Shown in pieces: positions 34,972-43,889 of a DNA stretch of 64,000 nt. The stretch spans positions 1 to 64,000 of the forward strand of contig JAMONP010000098.1 in NCBI GenBank assembly GCA_027065695.1. Reading direction: 5' to 3'. Position 1 is the stretch's first letter, and each line of letters opens with the position of its first letter. This stretch comes from Desulfuromonadales bacterium (GTDB lineage: Bacteria; Desulfobacterota; Desulfuromonadia; Desulfuromonadales; BM103). The notes beneath the pieces are model-generated. The model made no database searches. It saw only the letters and a program-made list of their open reading frames with translations, and was not told where the DNA came from. Both the position numbers and the translations under genes were made by a program.

Positions 34972-35340
34972 ATGGCTTTGCGGGTGATGGTTGTTGATGA
35001 TGCACTTTTTATGCGCAATATGCTCAAGGACATCTTTGTCCGGGCAGGTTACGAAGTGGTCGCCGAAGCGGAGGATGGTGAAATGGCTCTTGGGCTATAT
35101 CAAAAGACCAGGCCGGACCTGGTGACTATGGATATAGTCATGCCCAAGAAAAGTGGTATCGATGCGTTGCGGGATATTATGGCTGAAGACCCGGATGCCT
35201 GTGTGGTAATGGTCAGCGCCCTTGGCCAGGATTCACTAGTCCTTGACGCGGTTGAATCAGGGGCAAAAGATTTTATTGTTAAACCGTTCAAAGAGGATAA
35301 AGTCCTCGAAATCGTCAAACGGATTACAGGACATCGCTGA
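34972..35340 (+). CDS. cheY: CheY-type response regulator
   Basis: A 122-residue stand-alone receiver domain. The acidic pair is Asp9-Asp10, the phosphate acceptor Asp54 (TMDIVMP), the switch Ser82 and the lysine Lys104 (FIVKPF). GGAGG precedes ATG 34972. It receives phosphate from CheA encoded next, and signals to a motor or other output that is not encoded here. Confidence 0.94.
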   Translation: MALRVMVVDDALFMRNMLKDIFVRAGYEVVAEAEDGEMALGLYQKTRPDLVTMDIVMPKKSGIDALRDIMAEDPDACVVMVSALGQDSLVLDAVESGAKDFIVKPFKEDKVLEIVKRITGHR

Positions 35341-35359
35341 AAAGCCTCCGGAAACTGTT

Positions 35360-37318
35360 ATGGACATGTCCCAGTACCTGGATCTTTTCTTAAGTGAAAC
35401 CCGGGAACATATCAACAACCTTAATAAGCTGGTCGTCACCCTGGAACAGGAACCTGGCAATCGGAAAACGATTGACGCCCTGTTCCGTGAGGCGCACTCT
35501 ATCAAGGGCATGGCTGCAACCATGGGCTTTGATCGCACGGCCAAGCTGGCCCATTTCCTCGAAGACCTCCTCGACGGTTTTCGCGCTTCAGGCAAGGTTC
35601 CGGCTACGACAATCGATTTCCTCCTGATCGGTATCGACCTTCTCGATGGCCTCCTTGATGACCTGCAAGCTAATCGGCCGGAAAGAGCAGTCGATGCTTT
35701 TTTGCGTGACCATTCACAGGATGAAGCGATCCCGGTCGCTGAAATTCTGGAAGAGCCTTTCTCTGCGGCTGATATTGAAGATGCACTTGAAGAAATTACA
35801 CCTATAACAGAGATAGAGTTGGAATCCGAATCGGAGACGGCCACTGGCGTCAAGGTGGCTTCATATGTCCCCGAAGAAGAACCCGTCCCAGAAAAAACAG
35901 AGGCTTTTCAAATCCTTGTTGACCTGGCCGAAGACACTCCGGCAGTAGCTTGCGGTATCCTGGTCCTGCGTGAGGTGGAGAAATTCGGCGAGTTAATAGC
36001 AAGCAAGCCGGATATGGCTGACTTGCGCGGCGATGCTCCCTGTCGGCAAATCCAGGCTTGGCTGCGCACTCCGCTGGACAAGGAGCATATAGAGAAAACC
36101 TTAATGTCAATCAGCGGGGTCGTCAGGGTTCGTTTTATCGACGACCGCCGCAAGGAAGACCATTGCCGCCGCGATGAGGATACCCGCACCATTCGCGTCC
36201 GCACCGGCCTGCTTGATCAGTTTGTCAACCTGACCGGAGAACTGATCACTCATCGCCACATGCTTAATACAGCAACAAGCAGTCGCGACTGGGAGAACCT
36301 GACTCAGACACTTGGTAAAACCAGTCGCTTGATTGACGATCTGCATCACCATGTTCTCCAGGCTCGCCTGATGCCGTTAGAAAATATTGCCGGACGGTTG
36401 CCACGTATTGTTCGCGATATAAGTCGCAAAACCGATAAAAAAGTCACTCTGCGCCTGGCTGGTACCAATATCGGTATCGATCGCGCTATTCTTGAGGAAT
36501 TGACTGATCCTCTGGTACATCTTGTCCGCAACGCCGTGGATCACGGTATTGAAAAAGAGGGTGTTGTCACGGTTTCTGCCTGCCGTGAAAAAGATCTGGT
36601 TCTGGTTGAGGTTGCCGATAACGGCAAAGGTATGCACCCTGGTCTATTACGTCAGAAAGCTGTGGATTGTGCTCTGCTGACATCTTCACAGGCCGCCGAC
36701 TTAAGTGACAATGATGTCCTGATGCTGGTCTGCCGGCCAGGGTTTTCCACTTCAGAAAAGGTCACGGAGACCTCCGGTCGCGGTGTGGGCATGGATGTGG
36801 TCAAGTCCGCGATCAGCAAGCTCGGCGGAACTCTGAAAATCATTTCTGCACCCAATGAGGGAACCCGCTTCCAGATGCGGTTGCCACTCTCCATTGCCAT
36901 CATCAAAATCGTCTTGGTAAGTTGTGCCGGGCATCTTCTGGCTATCCCTATCACCCGCGTTCAGAGGACTTTGGATATACCGACCAGTGAAATCCAGGGC
37001 TTTGGTCACAAACGGGTATTTCGTCTCGGCGAAGAAGATGTCAGCCTCTACTCACTGACAGCCGTTCTTGGTCTGCCGGCAGTCCCGGCAGGAGAAATCA
37101 CCTGGGTGGTTCTGACTGAAGTACAGGGCCGACGTATCGGCTTGCAAGTAGATCGCTTTATTGGTCACCGTGAGGCTTTCGTTAAAAGCCTCGGGTTCCC
37201 CCTGAACCTCTTGACCGGCTTGAGTGGTGCTGCCATAGAAGGCGACGGTCAGGTTGTTTTTATTGTCGACCCACAGTCTTTGTTTGATAATCGTAACTTT
37301 GATACAGAAGGCTGTTGA
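35360..37318 (+). CDS. cheA: chemotaxis histidine kinase CheA
   Basis: Start at ATG 35360, as the frame upstream overlaps cheY by nearly 100 bp. The 652-residue kinase has an Hpt domain with phosphorylated His46 (FREAHSIKGMAATMGF), an acidic linker (about 125-200), a short P2-like region, the dimerisation domain, an ATPase domain with N-box LVHLVRNAVDHGIE, G1 EVADNGKGMHPG and G2 GRGVGMDVVKSAISKLGG, and a C-terminal CheW-like domain. All key residues are present. It drives phosphotransfer to CheY, with CheC as the likely phosphatase. Confidence 0.95.
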   Translation: MDMSQYLDLFLSETREHINNLNKLVVTLEQEPGNRKTIDALFREAHSIKGMAATMGFDRTAKLAHFLEDLLDGFRASGKVPATTIDFLLIGIDLLDGLLDDLQANRPERAVDAFLRDHSQDEAIPVAEILEEPFSAADIEDALEEITPITEIELESESETATGVKVASYVPEEEPVPEKTEAFQILVDLAEDTPAVACGILVLREVEKFGELIASKPDMADLRGDAPCRQIQAWLRTPLDKEHIEKTLMSISGVVRVRFIDDRRKEDHCRRDEDTRTIRVRTGLLDQFVNLTGELITHRHMLNTATSSRDWENLTQTLGKTSRLIDDLHHHVLQARLMPLENIAGRLPRIVRDISRKTDKKVTLRLAGTNIGIDRAILEELTDPLVHLVRNAVDHGIEKEGVVTVSACREKDLVLVEVADNGKGMHPGLLRQKAVDCALLTSSQAADLSDNDVLMLVCRPGFSTSEKVTETSGRGVGMDVVKSAISKLGGTLKIISAPNEGTRFQMRLPLSIAIIKIVLVSCAGHLLAIPITRVQRTLDIPTSEIQGFGHKRVFRLGEEDVSLYSLTAVLGLPAVPAGEITWVVLTEVQGRRIGLQVDRFIGHREAFVKSLGFPLNLLTGLSGAAIEGDGQVVFIVDPQSLFDNRNFDTEGC

Positions 37319-37343
37319 TGAGACAGCCCACCTGGAGGATTCG

Positions 37344-37967
37344 ATGACCTTTCGTGAACTGAACAACGTCCAGCTGGATACCTTGAAAGAGCTCAGCAAT
37401 ATAGGTATGGGACATGCTGCAACGGCCCTTTCACAGATGATCGGTCAGACCGTAAATCTGCGGGTCCCTCATATCACGATCACCGAAATCAGTCAGGTAC
37501 CGGAGTATCTAGGCGGTGCGGAAAAGCTGATAGTTGGTATCACCTTACAGATTCTTGGTGATGCCCGTGGCAGCATCATGCTGCTCTTTCCCCAGGATAG
37601 CGCTCATTACCTGCTTTGCAATTTACTTGGTCACCAGGAAAAAGGGTTGATCATGAATGAAGTGAATGTCTCGGCGTTGAAAGAGGTCGGTAATATCCTA
37701 GCTTCGGCATACCTCAGCGCCCTGGGCAACCTGCTAGACAAAACCATGATTCCCTCGATTCCCATGCTTGCTTATGATATGGCCGGTGCAGTGGTCGATT
37801 ACGTTTTGATTAATTTGAGCCAGTCTGGTGATCTGGCCATGATTGTGGAAACAGATTTTAGTGGCGACTCGGACCAGGATTTTGCCGTCAAGGGGCATTT
37901 CTTTCTGTTGCCAGATCCGGCAACCCTCGACATTTTCCTTAATGTTACCGGAGAGCCTCATGAGTGA
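37344..37967 (+). CDS. cheC: CheY-P phosphatase CheC
   Basis: ATG 37344 follows GGAGG; a longer frame from 37254 overlaps cheA. Both CheC active-site helices are kept: LDTLKELSNIGMGHAATALS and VSALKEVGNILASAYL each show the ExxN pair. The 207-residue product removes phosphate from CheY-P and is stimulated by binding CheD, whose gene overlaps it by eight bases. Confidence 0.93.
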   Translation: MTFRELNNVQLDTLKELSNIGMGHAATALSQMIGQTVNLRVPHITITEISQVPEYLGGAEKLIVGITLQILGDARGSIMLLFPQDSAHYLLCNLLGHQEKGLIMNEVNVSALKEVGNILASAYLSALGNLLDKTMIPSIPMLAYDMAGAVVDYVLINLSQSGDLAMIVETDFSGDSDQDFAVKGHFFLLPDPATLDIFLNVTGEPHE

Positions 37968-38442
37968 ACGAGTCAGCATCGCCCAGGCTCGTATAGATCG
38001 GGCTCCAGAGGTTCTCAAAGCTTATGGTCTCGGTTCTTGCCTCGCGGTCAGTCTTTATGACCCGGAAGCCGGGATCGGCAGTCTGGGGCACATGCTTTTA
38101 CCGTGCCGCCCAGAGAAAACCCCACTTGGTTCGGAGAGCAAATATGTCGATACCGGAATTTACCAGATGGTGGATGAACTGGTGCGGGCCGGAGCTAACC
38201 GGGAAAGACTTGTGGCCAAGATAACCGGTGGTGCCAACATGTTCGAAACAGTCTACCAGACGTTGATTAACAGTATCGGTGCCCGTAACGCCAGGAGTGC
38301 ACGGGTGACTCTTGCCGAACTTGGCATCCCCCTGCTCGGTGAAGAGGTCGGCGGCAACCGGGGGCGCACGGTCGAGTTTGATCTTGCCTCTGGTAATATG
38401 ATGGTTTACTGTGCCCGTGAAGTTGGACAGATATCCATTTAG
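37960..38442 (+). CDS. cheD: receptor glutamine deamidase CheD
   Basis: ATG 37960 lies within the last codons of cheC, indicating translational coupling. The 160-residue protein has the catalytic cysteine in GLGSCLAVSLYD, the histidine in GSLGHMLLP and the conserved KITGGANMF and GGNRGRTVEF. It deamidates receptor glutamines and regulates CheC, the circuit known from Bacillus and Thermotoga. Confidence 0.94.
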   Translation: MSERVSIAQARIDRAPEVLKAYGLGSCLAVSLYDPEAGIGSLGHMLLPCRPEKTPLGSESKYVDTGIYQMVDELVRAGANRERLVAKITGGANMFETVYQTLINSIGARNARSARVTLAELGIPLLGEEVGGNRGRTVEFDLASGNMMVYCAREVGQISI

Positions 38443-38463
38443 ACAGTTTTTCAGGAGTCTCCA

Positions 38464-39387
38464 ATGATAAAATGGAACTTTTTCTCTGTATGGCATTTTA
38501 GCGCTTTTATGACATTGTTTCTTGGCGCTTTCCTTGCGATCACAGCTACTTCTGTTTGGGCGATCGCTCTCAATGATGTTATTCACACTCTGGAAACCCC
38601 CTTTCAAACCAAAACAGCCAAAGAATTAAGGATCTTTGACTATTCCGCCGACTTTTTCCAGGAATCGAAGATCGCTTCACTCGACCGATTGCAGCGTGCA
38701 ACCGGTCGTGTCGAGGTCTCTTTCGATTATAAACGTCCGCAAACGGTACCGGATGTCATGTTCCGCTGGCAGTATGAGCAGCCAACCACCCAGGAGATCG
38801 TTTCCGACGGCAAGACTTTGTGGGTCTATCTGCCGGAAAACAACCAAGTGATCCAGTCAGATATCGAAATGATCAACAAGTCCCGCCAGAATGATCCTAT
38901 GACTTTTCTCACCGGGCTCGGTAACCTCTCACGGGACTTTTTGATCCGCTGGGCCACGCCGAACACCGACATTGATGGCAATTATGTTCTGGAGTTGACT
39001 CCGCGGCGTGCCTCCTCGTTGATAAATCGTCTGGTCATCGTCGTTGATCGTTTTGCCGTCGAGGCCGACCAGAACCGCGCTAAGGAGGCTAATTCTCCTC
39101 AAGACCCCAGGCTTGAGCCTAAAGATCTCGGACCTGCGTCTCGGAATCCCAGATTGGCGTCGCCATCCAGAAGAGGCGATGGTGGCTTTCCCGGCTACAA
39201 AAATGATCTAAACGGCCTCTGGTTCCCGATCATGTCAACCACGGTTTACGATCCCAACGGCAATAGCACCATCATCGAATTCAGCAACCTGCGGGTCAAC
39301 CTCGGCATTTCGAGGATGACCTTTAACTTCATTCTGCCGGCAGGCGTTCAGGTAGTCAGGCCGACTGGTAAAGAGATGGGTTTCTAA
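38464..39387 (+). CDS. LolA-like outer-membrane lipoprotein carrier with an internal insertion
   Basis: A 307-residue secreted protein with a signal peptide (about 1-33, ending SVWA). The core matches LolA: FKASL-like GRVEVSFDYKRPQTVPDVMF, SDGKTLWVYLPENNQVI and FNFILPAGVQVV at the C-terminus. LolA ferries lipoproteins from the inner to the outer membrane. Residues about 200-248 (39061-39207) form a Pro/Arg/Ser-rich stretch (SPQDPRLEPKDLGP) that has no counterpart in the fold and makes the protein long. It follows cheD by 21 bp. Confidence 0.78.
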   Translation: MIKWNFFSVWHFSAFMTLFLGAFLAITATSVWAIALNDVIHTLETPFQTKTAKELRIFDYSADFFQESKIASLDRLQRATGRVEVSFDYKRPQTVPDVMFRWQYEQPTTQEIVSDGKTLWVYLPENNQVIQSDIEMINKSRQNDPMTFLTGLGNLSRDFLIRWATPNTDIDGNYVLELTPRRASSLINRLVIVVDRFAVEADQNRAKEANSPQDPRLEPKDLGPASRNPRLASPSRRGDGGFPGYKNDLNGLWFPIMSTTVYDPNGNSTIIEFSNLRVNLGISRMTFNFILPAGVQVVRPTGKEMGF

Positions 39388-39418
39388 ACTGTTTTATAAA
39401 GGATGAAAAGGACGCAAA

Positions 39419-39811
39419 ATGACAAAACTCACGCGTGCCGAAGTTATGAATAGAGCAAGTTTCTTGCGTAGCAATGGCAAGATGATACTTAAGTTCGATC
39501 TTTCAGGGCTTGAGAGTATCGACGAAGTAAAAAAAGTTGTCAAATACTTCAGTACTCTGGTTTCCAATATGCCCAAAAAATCGATGGTCGGTCTAGCCGA
39601 TTTTAACGGCTTGATAGTTACTGAAGAGGTGACCCAGGAGTTGATCTGCTTGGCAGAAGCCTGTAGCCCCTATTTTCGCGCGACGGCGATGATTGCTAAT
39701 GATGACGCCACTAAAAGTCTGGCTAATGCTGTGATCAACCATTTCGGGAAGATCAATATGCCGATTTACCAAGAAGAAGCGTTAGCCAAGGAGTGGTTGT
39801 TCACTCAGTAG
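39419..39811 (+). CDS. small STAS-like protein
   Basis: A 130-residue cytoplasmic protein. ILKFDLSGLESIDEVKKVV and the later helix-strand pattern resemble STAS or SpoIIAA-like domains, but the phospho-serine of anti-anti-sigma factors is not placed. It lies 31 bp after the LolA-like gene on the same strand and ends the run that began with chemotaxis. Function not known. Confidence 0.6.
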   Translation: MTKLTRAEVMNRASFLRSNGKMILKFDLSGLESIDEVKKVVKYFSTLVSNMPKKSMVGLADFNGLIVTEEVTQELICLAEACSPYFRATAMIANDDATKSLANAVINHFGKINMPIYQEEALAKEWLFTQ

Positions 39812-39890
39812 CTGAGAGGGCTTACTAATGGGGATCTTTATTGGCAACATACGTCCACCTATAAACACATAAAATGAAGTATTAACACAG

Positions 39891-39925
39891 CCGTCGCCCC
39901 GGAGGAAACCTTTCTTCCCGGGGCG
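39891..39925 (+). terminator. GC-rich hairpin after the chemotaxis run
   Basis: CGTCGCCCCGG pairs with CCGGGGCGG across a loop of about 15 bases near 39891-39925, followed by TTTGTGTT. The tail is a poor T-run, so termination may be partial. It lies between the STAS-like gene and rimO. Confidence 0.6.
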
Positions 39926-40002
39926 GTTTGTGTTATAACTCCCCGAATATTAGAAGAAAATCAGCATCAACACCCCTGTGCATCTCTGAGGAGGGACCCT
40001 CG

Positions 40003-41340
40003 TTGAAAAAATACAATGTCAGCCTGGTCAGTCTGGGCTGTCCAAAAAACCTGGTGGATGCCGAAGTCATGCTCGGTCATCTGCCTGCCGAGCGCTTCAC
40101 TATTGTCACCAATGACAGTGAAGCGGATATTATCGTGGTCAACACCTGCGCTTTCATCAGCGAGGCGCAGAAAGAATCGGTGGAAACCATCCTCGAGGTG
40201 GCTGACCATAAGAAGAATGGCCGCTGTAAACTCCTGATCGTCAGTGGCTGCCTGCCGCAACGCTACCAGGATGAGCTGGCAAACGAACTGCCTGAAGTCG
40301 ACTTCTTTATGGGTACGGCCGATGCCCCACGCATCCTCGAACTGCTCGATAGTCATCTGCAGGGAGAGCAACAGCAGGAGATTGGCCTGCCTGACTACCT
40401 TTATGATCACACCACTCCGCGAGTTACTTCGTCACCTTTTTACTCGGCGTATGTCAAAATTGCCGAAGGTTGCGTCAACCACTGTTCCTACTGTGTCATC
40501 CCGAGTATTCGCGGCACTTTGCGGTCACGAACCATCCCGTCGGTTGTCGCCGAGGTTGAACGGCTGGTCGAGAGCGGTGTCAAAGAGATCAACCTGATTG
40601 CCCAGGACGTGACCGCTTTCGGCGCCGAGCGTGGCAACGGCCCTGAGTTGGTACCCCTACTGCGTGAATTGGTGAAAATTGACAAACTTGTCTGGCTACG
40701 CTTGCTCTACGCCTATCCAGACGGCATTACTGATGACCTGCTCGACCTGATTGCTGCTGAAGAGAAAATCTGCAGCTACCTTGACTTGCCGATCCAGCAT
40801 ATCGACGATCAGATTCTGGCCGCGATGAACCGCCGGGTTGATGAGGCCGGCATCCGCGCGCTCCTGGAGCGTATTCGCACCCGTATTCCGGATATCACCT
40901 TGCGAACCTCGCTGATCGTCGGCTTTCCCGGCGAAACCGATGAACATTTCCGCAAATTGCTTGCCTTTGTCGAAGAGGGACACTTTGAACGTCTCGGCGT
41001 GTTCCGTTATTCCCGCGAAAAAGGCACCTCGGCCGCAAAACTCGACCATCAGGTGCTTGCGCGCACCAAGCTGTCGCGCTACAAACGCCTGATGAAGGCT
41101 CAGTCACGGGTCTCCTTCAGTAAAAATCTGGCATTGAAGGGACGTATCGAGCCGACCCTGGTGGAGGGTTACAGCGAAGAGACAGAATTGCTGCTGCGTG
41201 GCCGCAGTATCCGCCAGGCCCCCGATGTTGACGGCCAGGTCTACATTACTTCTGGACAAGCCGATGTCGGTGACATTGTCGATCTGAAAATTACCGACTC
41301 TTCCGAATATGATCTGATCGGCGAAATCTGTGAGGAATAG
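40003..41340 (+). CDS. rimO: ribosomal protein S12 methylthiotransferase
   Basis: Adds a methylthio group to an aspartate of ribosomal protein S12 by radical SAM chemistry. TTG 40003 is chosen since GAGGAGG stands before it and the family opens [20 protein letters not shown] right there; an upstream ATG lacks support. The 445-residue product has the UPF0004 domain with three cluster cysteines, the radical SAM motif [11 protein letters not shown], and a C-terminal TRAM domain. RimO rather than MiaB is indicated by SLGCPKN and [10 protein letters not shown]. Confidence 0.95.
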   Translation: MKKYNVSLVSLGCPKNLVDAEVMLGHLPAERFTIVTNDSEADIIVVNTCAFISEAQKESVETILEVADHKKNGRCKLLIVSGCLPQRYQDELANELPEVDFFMGTADAPRILELLDSHLQGEQQQEIGLPDYLYDHTTPRVTSSPFYSAYVKIAEGCVNHCSYCVIPSIRGTLRSRTIPSVVAEVERLVESGVKEINLIAQDVTAFGAERGNGPELVPLLRELVKIDKLVWLRLLYAYPDGITDDLLDLIAAEEKICSYLDLPIQHIDDQILAAMNRRVDEAGIRALLERIRTRIPDITLRTSLIVGFPGETDEHFRKLLAFVEEGHFERLGVFRYSREKGTSAAKLDHQVLARTKLSRYKRLMKAQSRVSFSKNLALKGRIEPTLVEGYSEETELLLRGRSIRQAPDVDGQVYITSGQADVGDIVDLKITDSSEYDLIGEICEE

Positions 41341-41342
41341 CC

Positions 41343-42356
41343 TTGCCCTGGAATCGCCCTCTGATTATCGGCCTCCTCGTGGTGCTATTGGCACTGACCT
41401 GGTGGCGACTGCAGCCTGAAGACGAGGAAATCCGCCGCAGCCAGCTGATGATGGGAACAGTCGTCGAAATCATGGCTGGTGGGCAGGGTTTCGACAAACT
41501 GGACGCTGCTGTTGATGCCGCCTTTGCCGAGATGGCAAGATTGGACAAGCTGCTCAGCAGCCATAACCCCGACAGTGACGTCTCCCGTCTTTCACAAAGC
41601 GACCATGGCGGTGACGTCGCAGCGGCAACGGCTGAGGTGATTGCACTTGGCCTGGAGGTTGCTCAGCGCAGTGACGGGGCTTTTGACCTGACTCTCGGCA
41701 GGCTGAAATCTCTTTGGGGTTTCGACCAGGAAACACCGACCGTTCCCAACCGGGATGCTCTCGCCACCGCTCTGGCTGGAATCGGGCCGGAAGCCTTATC
41801 TCTGGAAGGTCAACAAGTCAACAAGCGGGCTCCGCAGCTTCAGGTTGACCTTGGTGGTATTGCTAAAGGCTATGCTGTCGATCGGGCAATTGCAGTGCTC
41901 AAGCAGTATGGTGTTACCAGCGCCGCAGTCAATGCCGGTGGTGATATGTATCTGCTTGGCCAGCGTTCCCGGCGTGCAAAACACCCAGAGCGTTTCTGGC
42001 GTATCGGCCTCCAGCATCCCCGTCAAAAGGATGCTGTGCTTGAGACGGTTCAGGTTCGTGATCGCGCCGTGGTTACTTCCGGGGATTATGAGCGCTTTTT
42101 TGAACAGGACGGCATTCGTTACCACCACATCTTCGATCCACAGAGCGGTCTCCCGGCCAGGGGTTGTCAGAGCGTGACCATTATTGCTGACAGTGTTGCT
42201 CTGGGTGATGCTCTGGCGACAGCGGTTTTTGTCCTCGGGCCACAAGCAGGCCTGCTGCTGCTGACACAATATCCTCAGGCAGAGGGCTTAATTGTCGCCA
42301 CGGACGGCAGCCTGCATACCAGCCCCGGCTGGGCAGCTTACCAGGTTACCCCATGA
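41343..42356 (+). CDS. apbE: FAD:protein FMN transferase
   Basis: A 337-residue flavinyltransferase that links FMN from FAD to a threonine of target proteins. It begins with TTG 41343, two bases after rimO. A membrane helix (PLIIGLLVVLLALTWW) leads, followed by MMGTVVEIMAGG, DLGGIAKGYAVD, AVNAGGDMYLLG and YHHIFDPQSGLP, which are the ApbE FAD and magnesium motifs. No FMN-accepting RnfG/NqrC-type protein is encoded nearby. It overlaps the next gene by four bases. Confidence 0.94.
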   Translation: MPWNRPLIIGLLVVLLALTWWRLQPEDEEIRRSQLMMGTVVEIMAGGQGFDKLDAAVDAAFAEMARLDKLLSSHNPDSDVSRLSQSDHGGDVAAATAEVIALGLEVAQRSDGAFDLTLGRLKSLWGFDQETPTVPNRDALATALAGIGPEALSLEGQQVNKRAPQLQVDLGGIAKGYAVDRAIAVLKQYGVTSAAVNAGGDMYLLGQRSRRAKHPERFWRIGLQHPRQKDAVLETVQVRDRAVVTSGDYERFFEQDGIRYHHIFDPQSGLPARGCQSVTIIADSVALGDALATAVFVLGPQAGLLLLTQYPQAEGLIVATDGSLHTSPGWAAYQVTP

Positions 42357-42736
42357 AAACGCCCTGGCATTTCATGACGGCTGGTGACTGGCTGGTTGTC
42401 CTGTTTTTATTAACGGCTGCTCTGGCAGGGATCGCCTGGGTGGCCGCCGCACCAGAGGGGACGCGGGTGGTGGTCACCAGCGGTGAGCAGACCCTTTTCA
42501 TCGCGCCTCTTGATCAGCCACGCAGCGTCGATCTTGATGGTCCCCTCGGTCAAACCCACCTCGTTATAGATGAGCAGGGCGTCCGCATTACCCGTTCACC
42601 ATGTCCACGTAAAATCTGTATCTCCATGGGCACGGCCAGGCACAGGGGTGATCTGCTGGCCTGCGTACCAAATCGTATTCTGGTTCACATCGACAGCTCT
42701 GCTGAAGAGGCTCCTTATGACCTGCTCAGCCGTTGA
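42353..42736 (+). CDS. NusG domain II-containing membrane protein
   Basis: A 127-residue protein with an N-terminal membrane helix (WLVVLFLLTAALAGIAWVAA) and an exported NusG-II-type beta domain (VVVTSGEQTLFIAPL, then VRITRSPCPRKICISMG with CPRKxC). The CPxKxC-like pair is typical of this family, found beside Gx transporters and ApbE in anaerobes. Its role in the flavinylation or quinone/isoprenoid context is not established. Confidence 0.75.
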   Translation: MKTPWHFMTAGDWLVVLFLLTAALAGIAWVAAAPEGTRVVVTSGEQTLFIAPLDQPRSVDLDGPLGQTHLVIDEQGVRITRSPCPRKICISMGTARHRGDLLACVPNRILVHIDSSAEEAPYDLLSR

Positions 42737-43292
42737 TACCGGGGAGCTGACCCGGGCACGTCGCCAGGTTTTCCTGGCCCTGTTCATTGCCGTGGCCGTA
42801 ACTCTGCACCTCTTCGAGACCTTGCTGCCGACTCCTGTTCCCTGGCTGCGTCTTGGTCTGGCCAATATCATGACCCTGGTTGCGCTTTATCTTTATGACG
42901 GTCGTGGCGCCTGGACCGTCAGCCTGGCTCGGGTCGGTATTGGCTCCATCTTACTCGGCAGACTTTTCAGTCCTGGCTTCTGGCTGGCTTTAGCCGGTGC
43001 CATCGTCGCAACATCTGCTATGATTATCCTGTATCGTGTTGCCGGAAGGCGTCTGAGTCCCATCGGGATCTCAGCAGTCGGGGCTGCCGGTCATGCCCTG
43101 GGCCAGATCCTTGCTGCCCGGCTACTGGTCATCCAGCACGAAGCGATCTGGCAGATTCTGCCGCTGTTTCTGTTCTTCACGGTCTTTTCCGGGATTTTGA
43201 CAGGGTGGCTTGCCGCTGGTCTGCTTGAACAGCTAAAGCAACACCCGGCATTTCAACTGACACCAGGTGTACAAGAGAGGCTTTGTAAATGA
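42717..43292 (+). CDS. Gx transporter family membrane protein
   Basis: ATG 42717 is inside the end of the previous gene, an overlap of 20 bp. The 191-residue protein has five or six hydrophobic helices and the family signature PWLRLGLANIMTLVALYLYDG. Older annotations call such proteins heptaprenyl diphosphate synthase component I. They resemble ECF-type substrate-binding subunits. The substrate is unknown; co-occurrence with ApbE suggests flavin or a related redox cofactor. Confidence 0.78.
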   Translation: MTCSAVDTGELTRARRQVFLALFIAVAVTLHLFETLLPTPVPWLRLGLANIMTLVALYLYDGRGAWTVSLARVGIGSILLGRLFSPGFWLALAGAIVATSAMIILYRVAGRRLSPIGISAVGAAGHALGQILAARLLVIQHEAIWQILPLFLFFTVFSGILTGWLAAGLLEQLKQHPAFQLTPGVQERLCK

Positions 43293-43750
43293 ACCGATGG
43301 CGACTTTTTTGGGCAGGGATTGTCCTTATCACCTTATGCGCTTGTGCCGCACAACAGAGAGTCACAACAAGCCCTGTCTTCAAAAACCCCTCATCTATTC
43401 AGATGGCTGATCTGCCCTGTGCAGAGACCAACGCAAGCGGTTCATTGATAATCCGTTATCCCTCTGAGAATCTTTATCGCAGCGGTGCCGTGCTGCCAAA
43501 ACAAGAGGGCCTCGCATGCCTTGAAGAGTTGGCAAGCTGGCTAAAAAGCGTACCACAAGACCACTGGCAGGTGACGGTGGCCGGTGAAGAGGGCCAGGGT
43601 TTTGACCCTCTGGCGCTGGCCGCTAAACGGCAGGAGCTTCTGCAGCGATTTTTTGCCCGCAAAGGGCTTGAGCAGAAAGACTGGCAGTGGCAAACTATGA
43701 TCGGGCAGGGAGAGCAACTGGAGCTTAGGAGCTTGTCCGACAATCCATGA
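43289..43750 (+). CDS. lipoprotein of unknown function, OmpA-like C-terminus
   Basis: Overlaps the preceding gene by four bases (ATGA). The 153-residue product has a lipoprotein signal ending LCAC (Cys at about 19) and a domain with LIIRYPSENLYRSGAVL and HWQVTVAGEEGQGFDPLALAAKR, the order of strands and helix seen in OmpA-like peptidoglycan-binding domains. Its last seven residues and its stop codon fall inside the palindromic element that starts at 43730, so the natural C-terminus may have been replaced by the insertion. Confidence 0.65.
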   Translation: MNRWRLFWAGIVLITLCACAAQQRVTTSPVFKNPSSIQMADLPCAETNASGSLIIRYPSENLYRSGAVLPKQEGLACLEELASWLKSVPQDHWQVTVAGEEGQGFDPLALAAKRQELLQRFFARKGLEQKDWQWQTMIGQGEQLELRSLSDNP

Positions 43751-43888
43751 TCGGCTGCAAACCCAGCTGTTTTTGGCCCATATTTCAGCTCCTTTTCGAC
43801 CAATAGCTATGGCTATTACTCTCAAACGAGCTAGAATCTGTTCTCAAACTTCTGGATTTTCGCTGCGACCCTTATTGTCGGACAAGCT
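43730..43888. repeat. 159-bp palindromic element (MITE/BIME-like)
   Basis: AGCTTGTCCGACAAT (43730-43744) is perfectly inverted as ATTGTCGGACAAGCT (43874-43888). The element fills the gap between two convergent genes, ending next to the stop of hslO and overlapping the last codons of the lipoprotein gene. Related sequences occur at 24151-24167 and 54430-54487. It codes for nothing itself and could act as a bidirectional terminator. Confidence 0.8.
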
Positions 43889-43889
43889 A

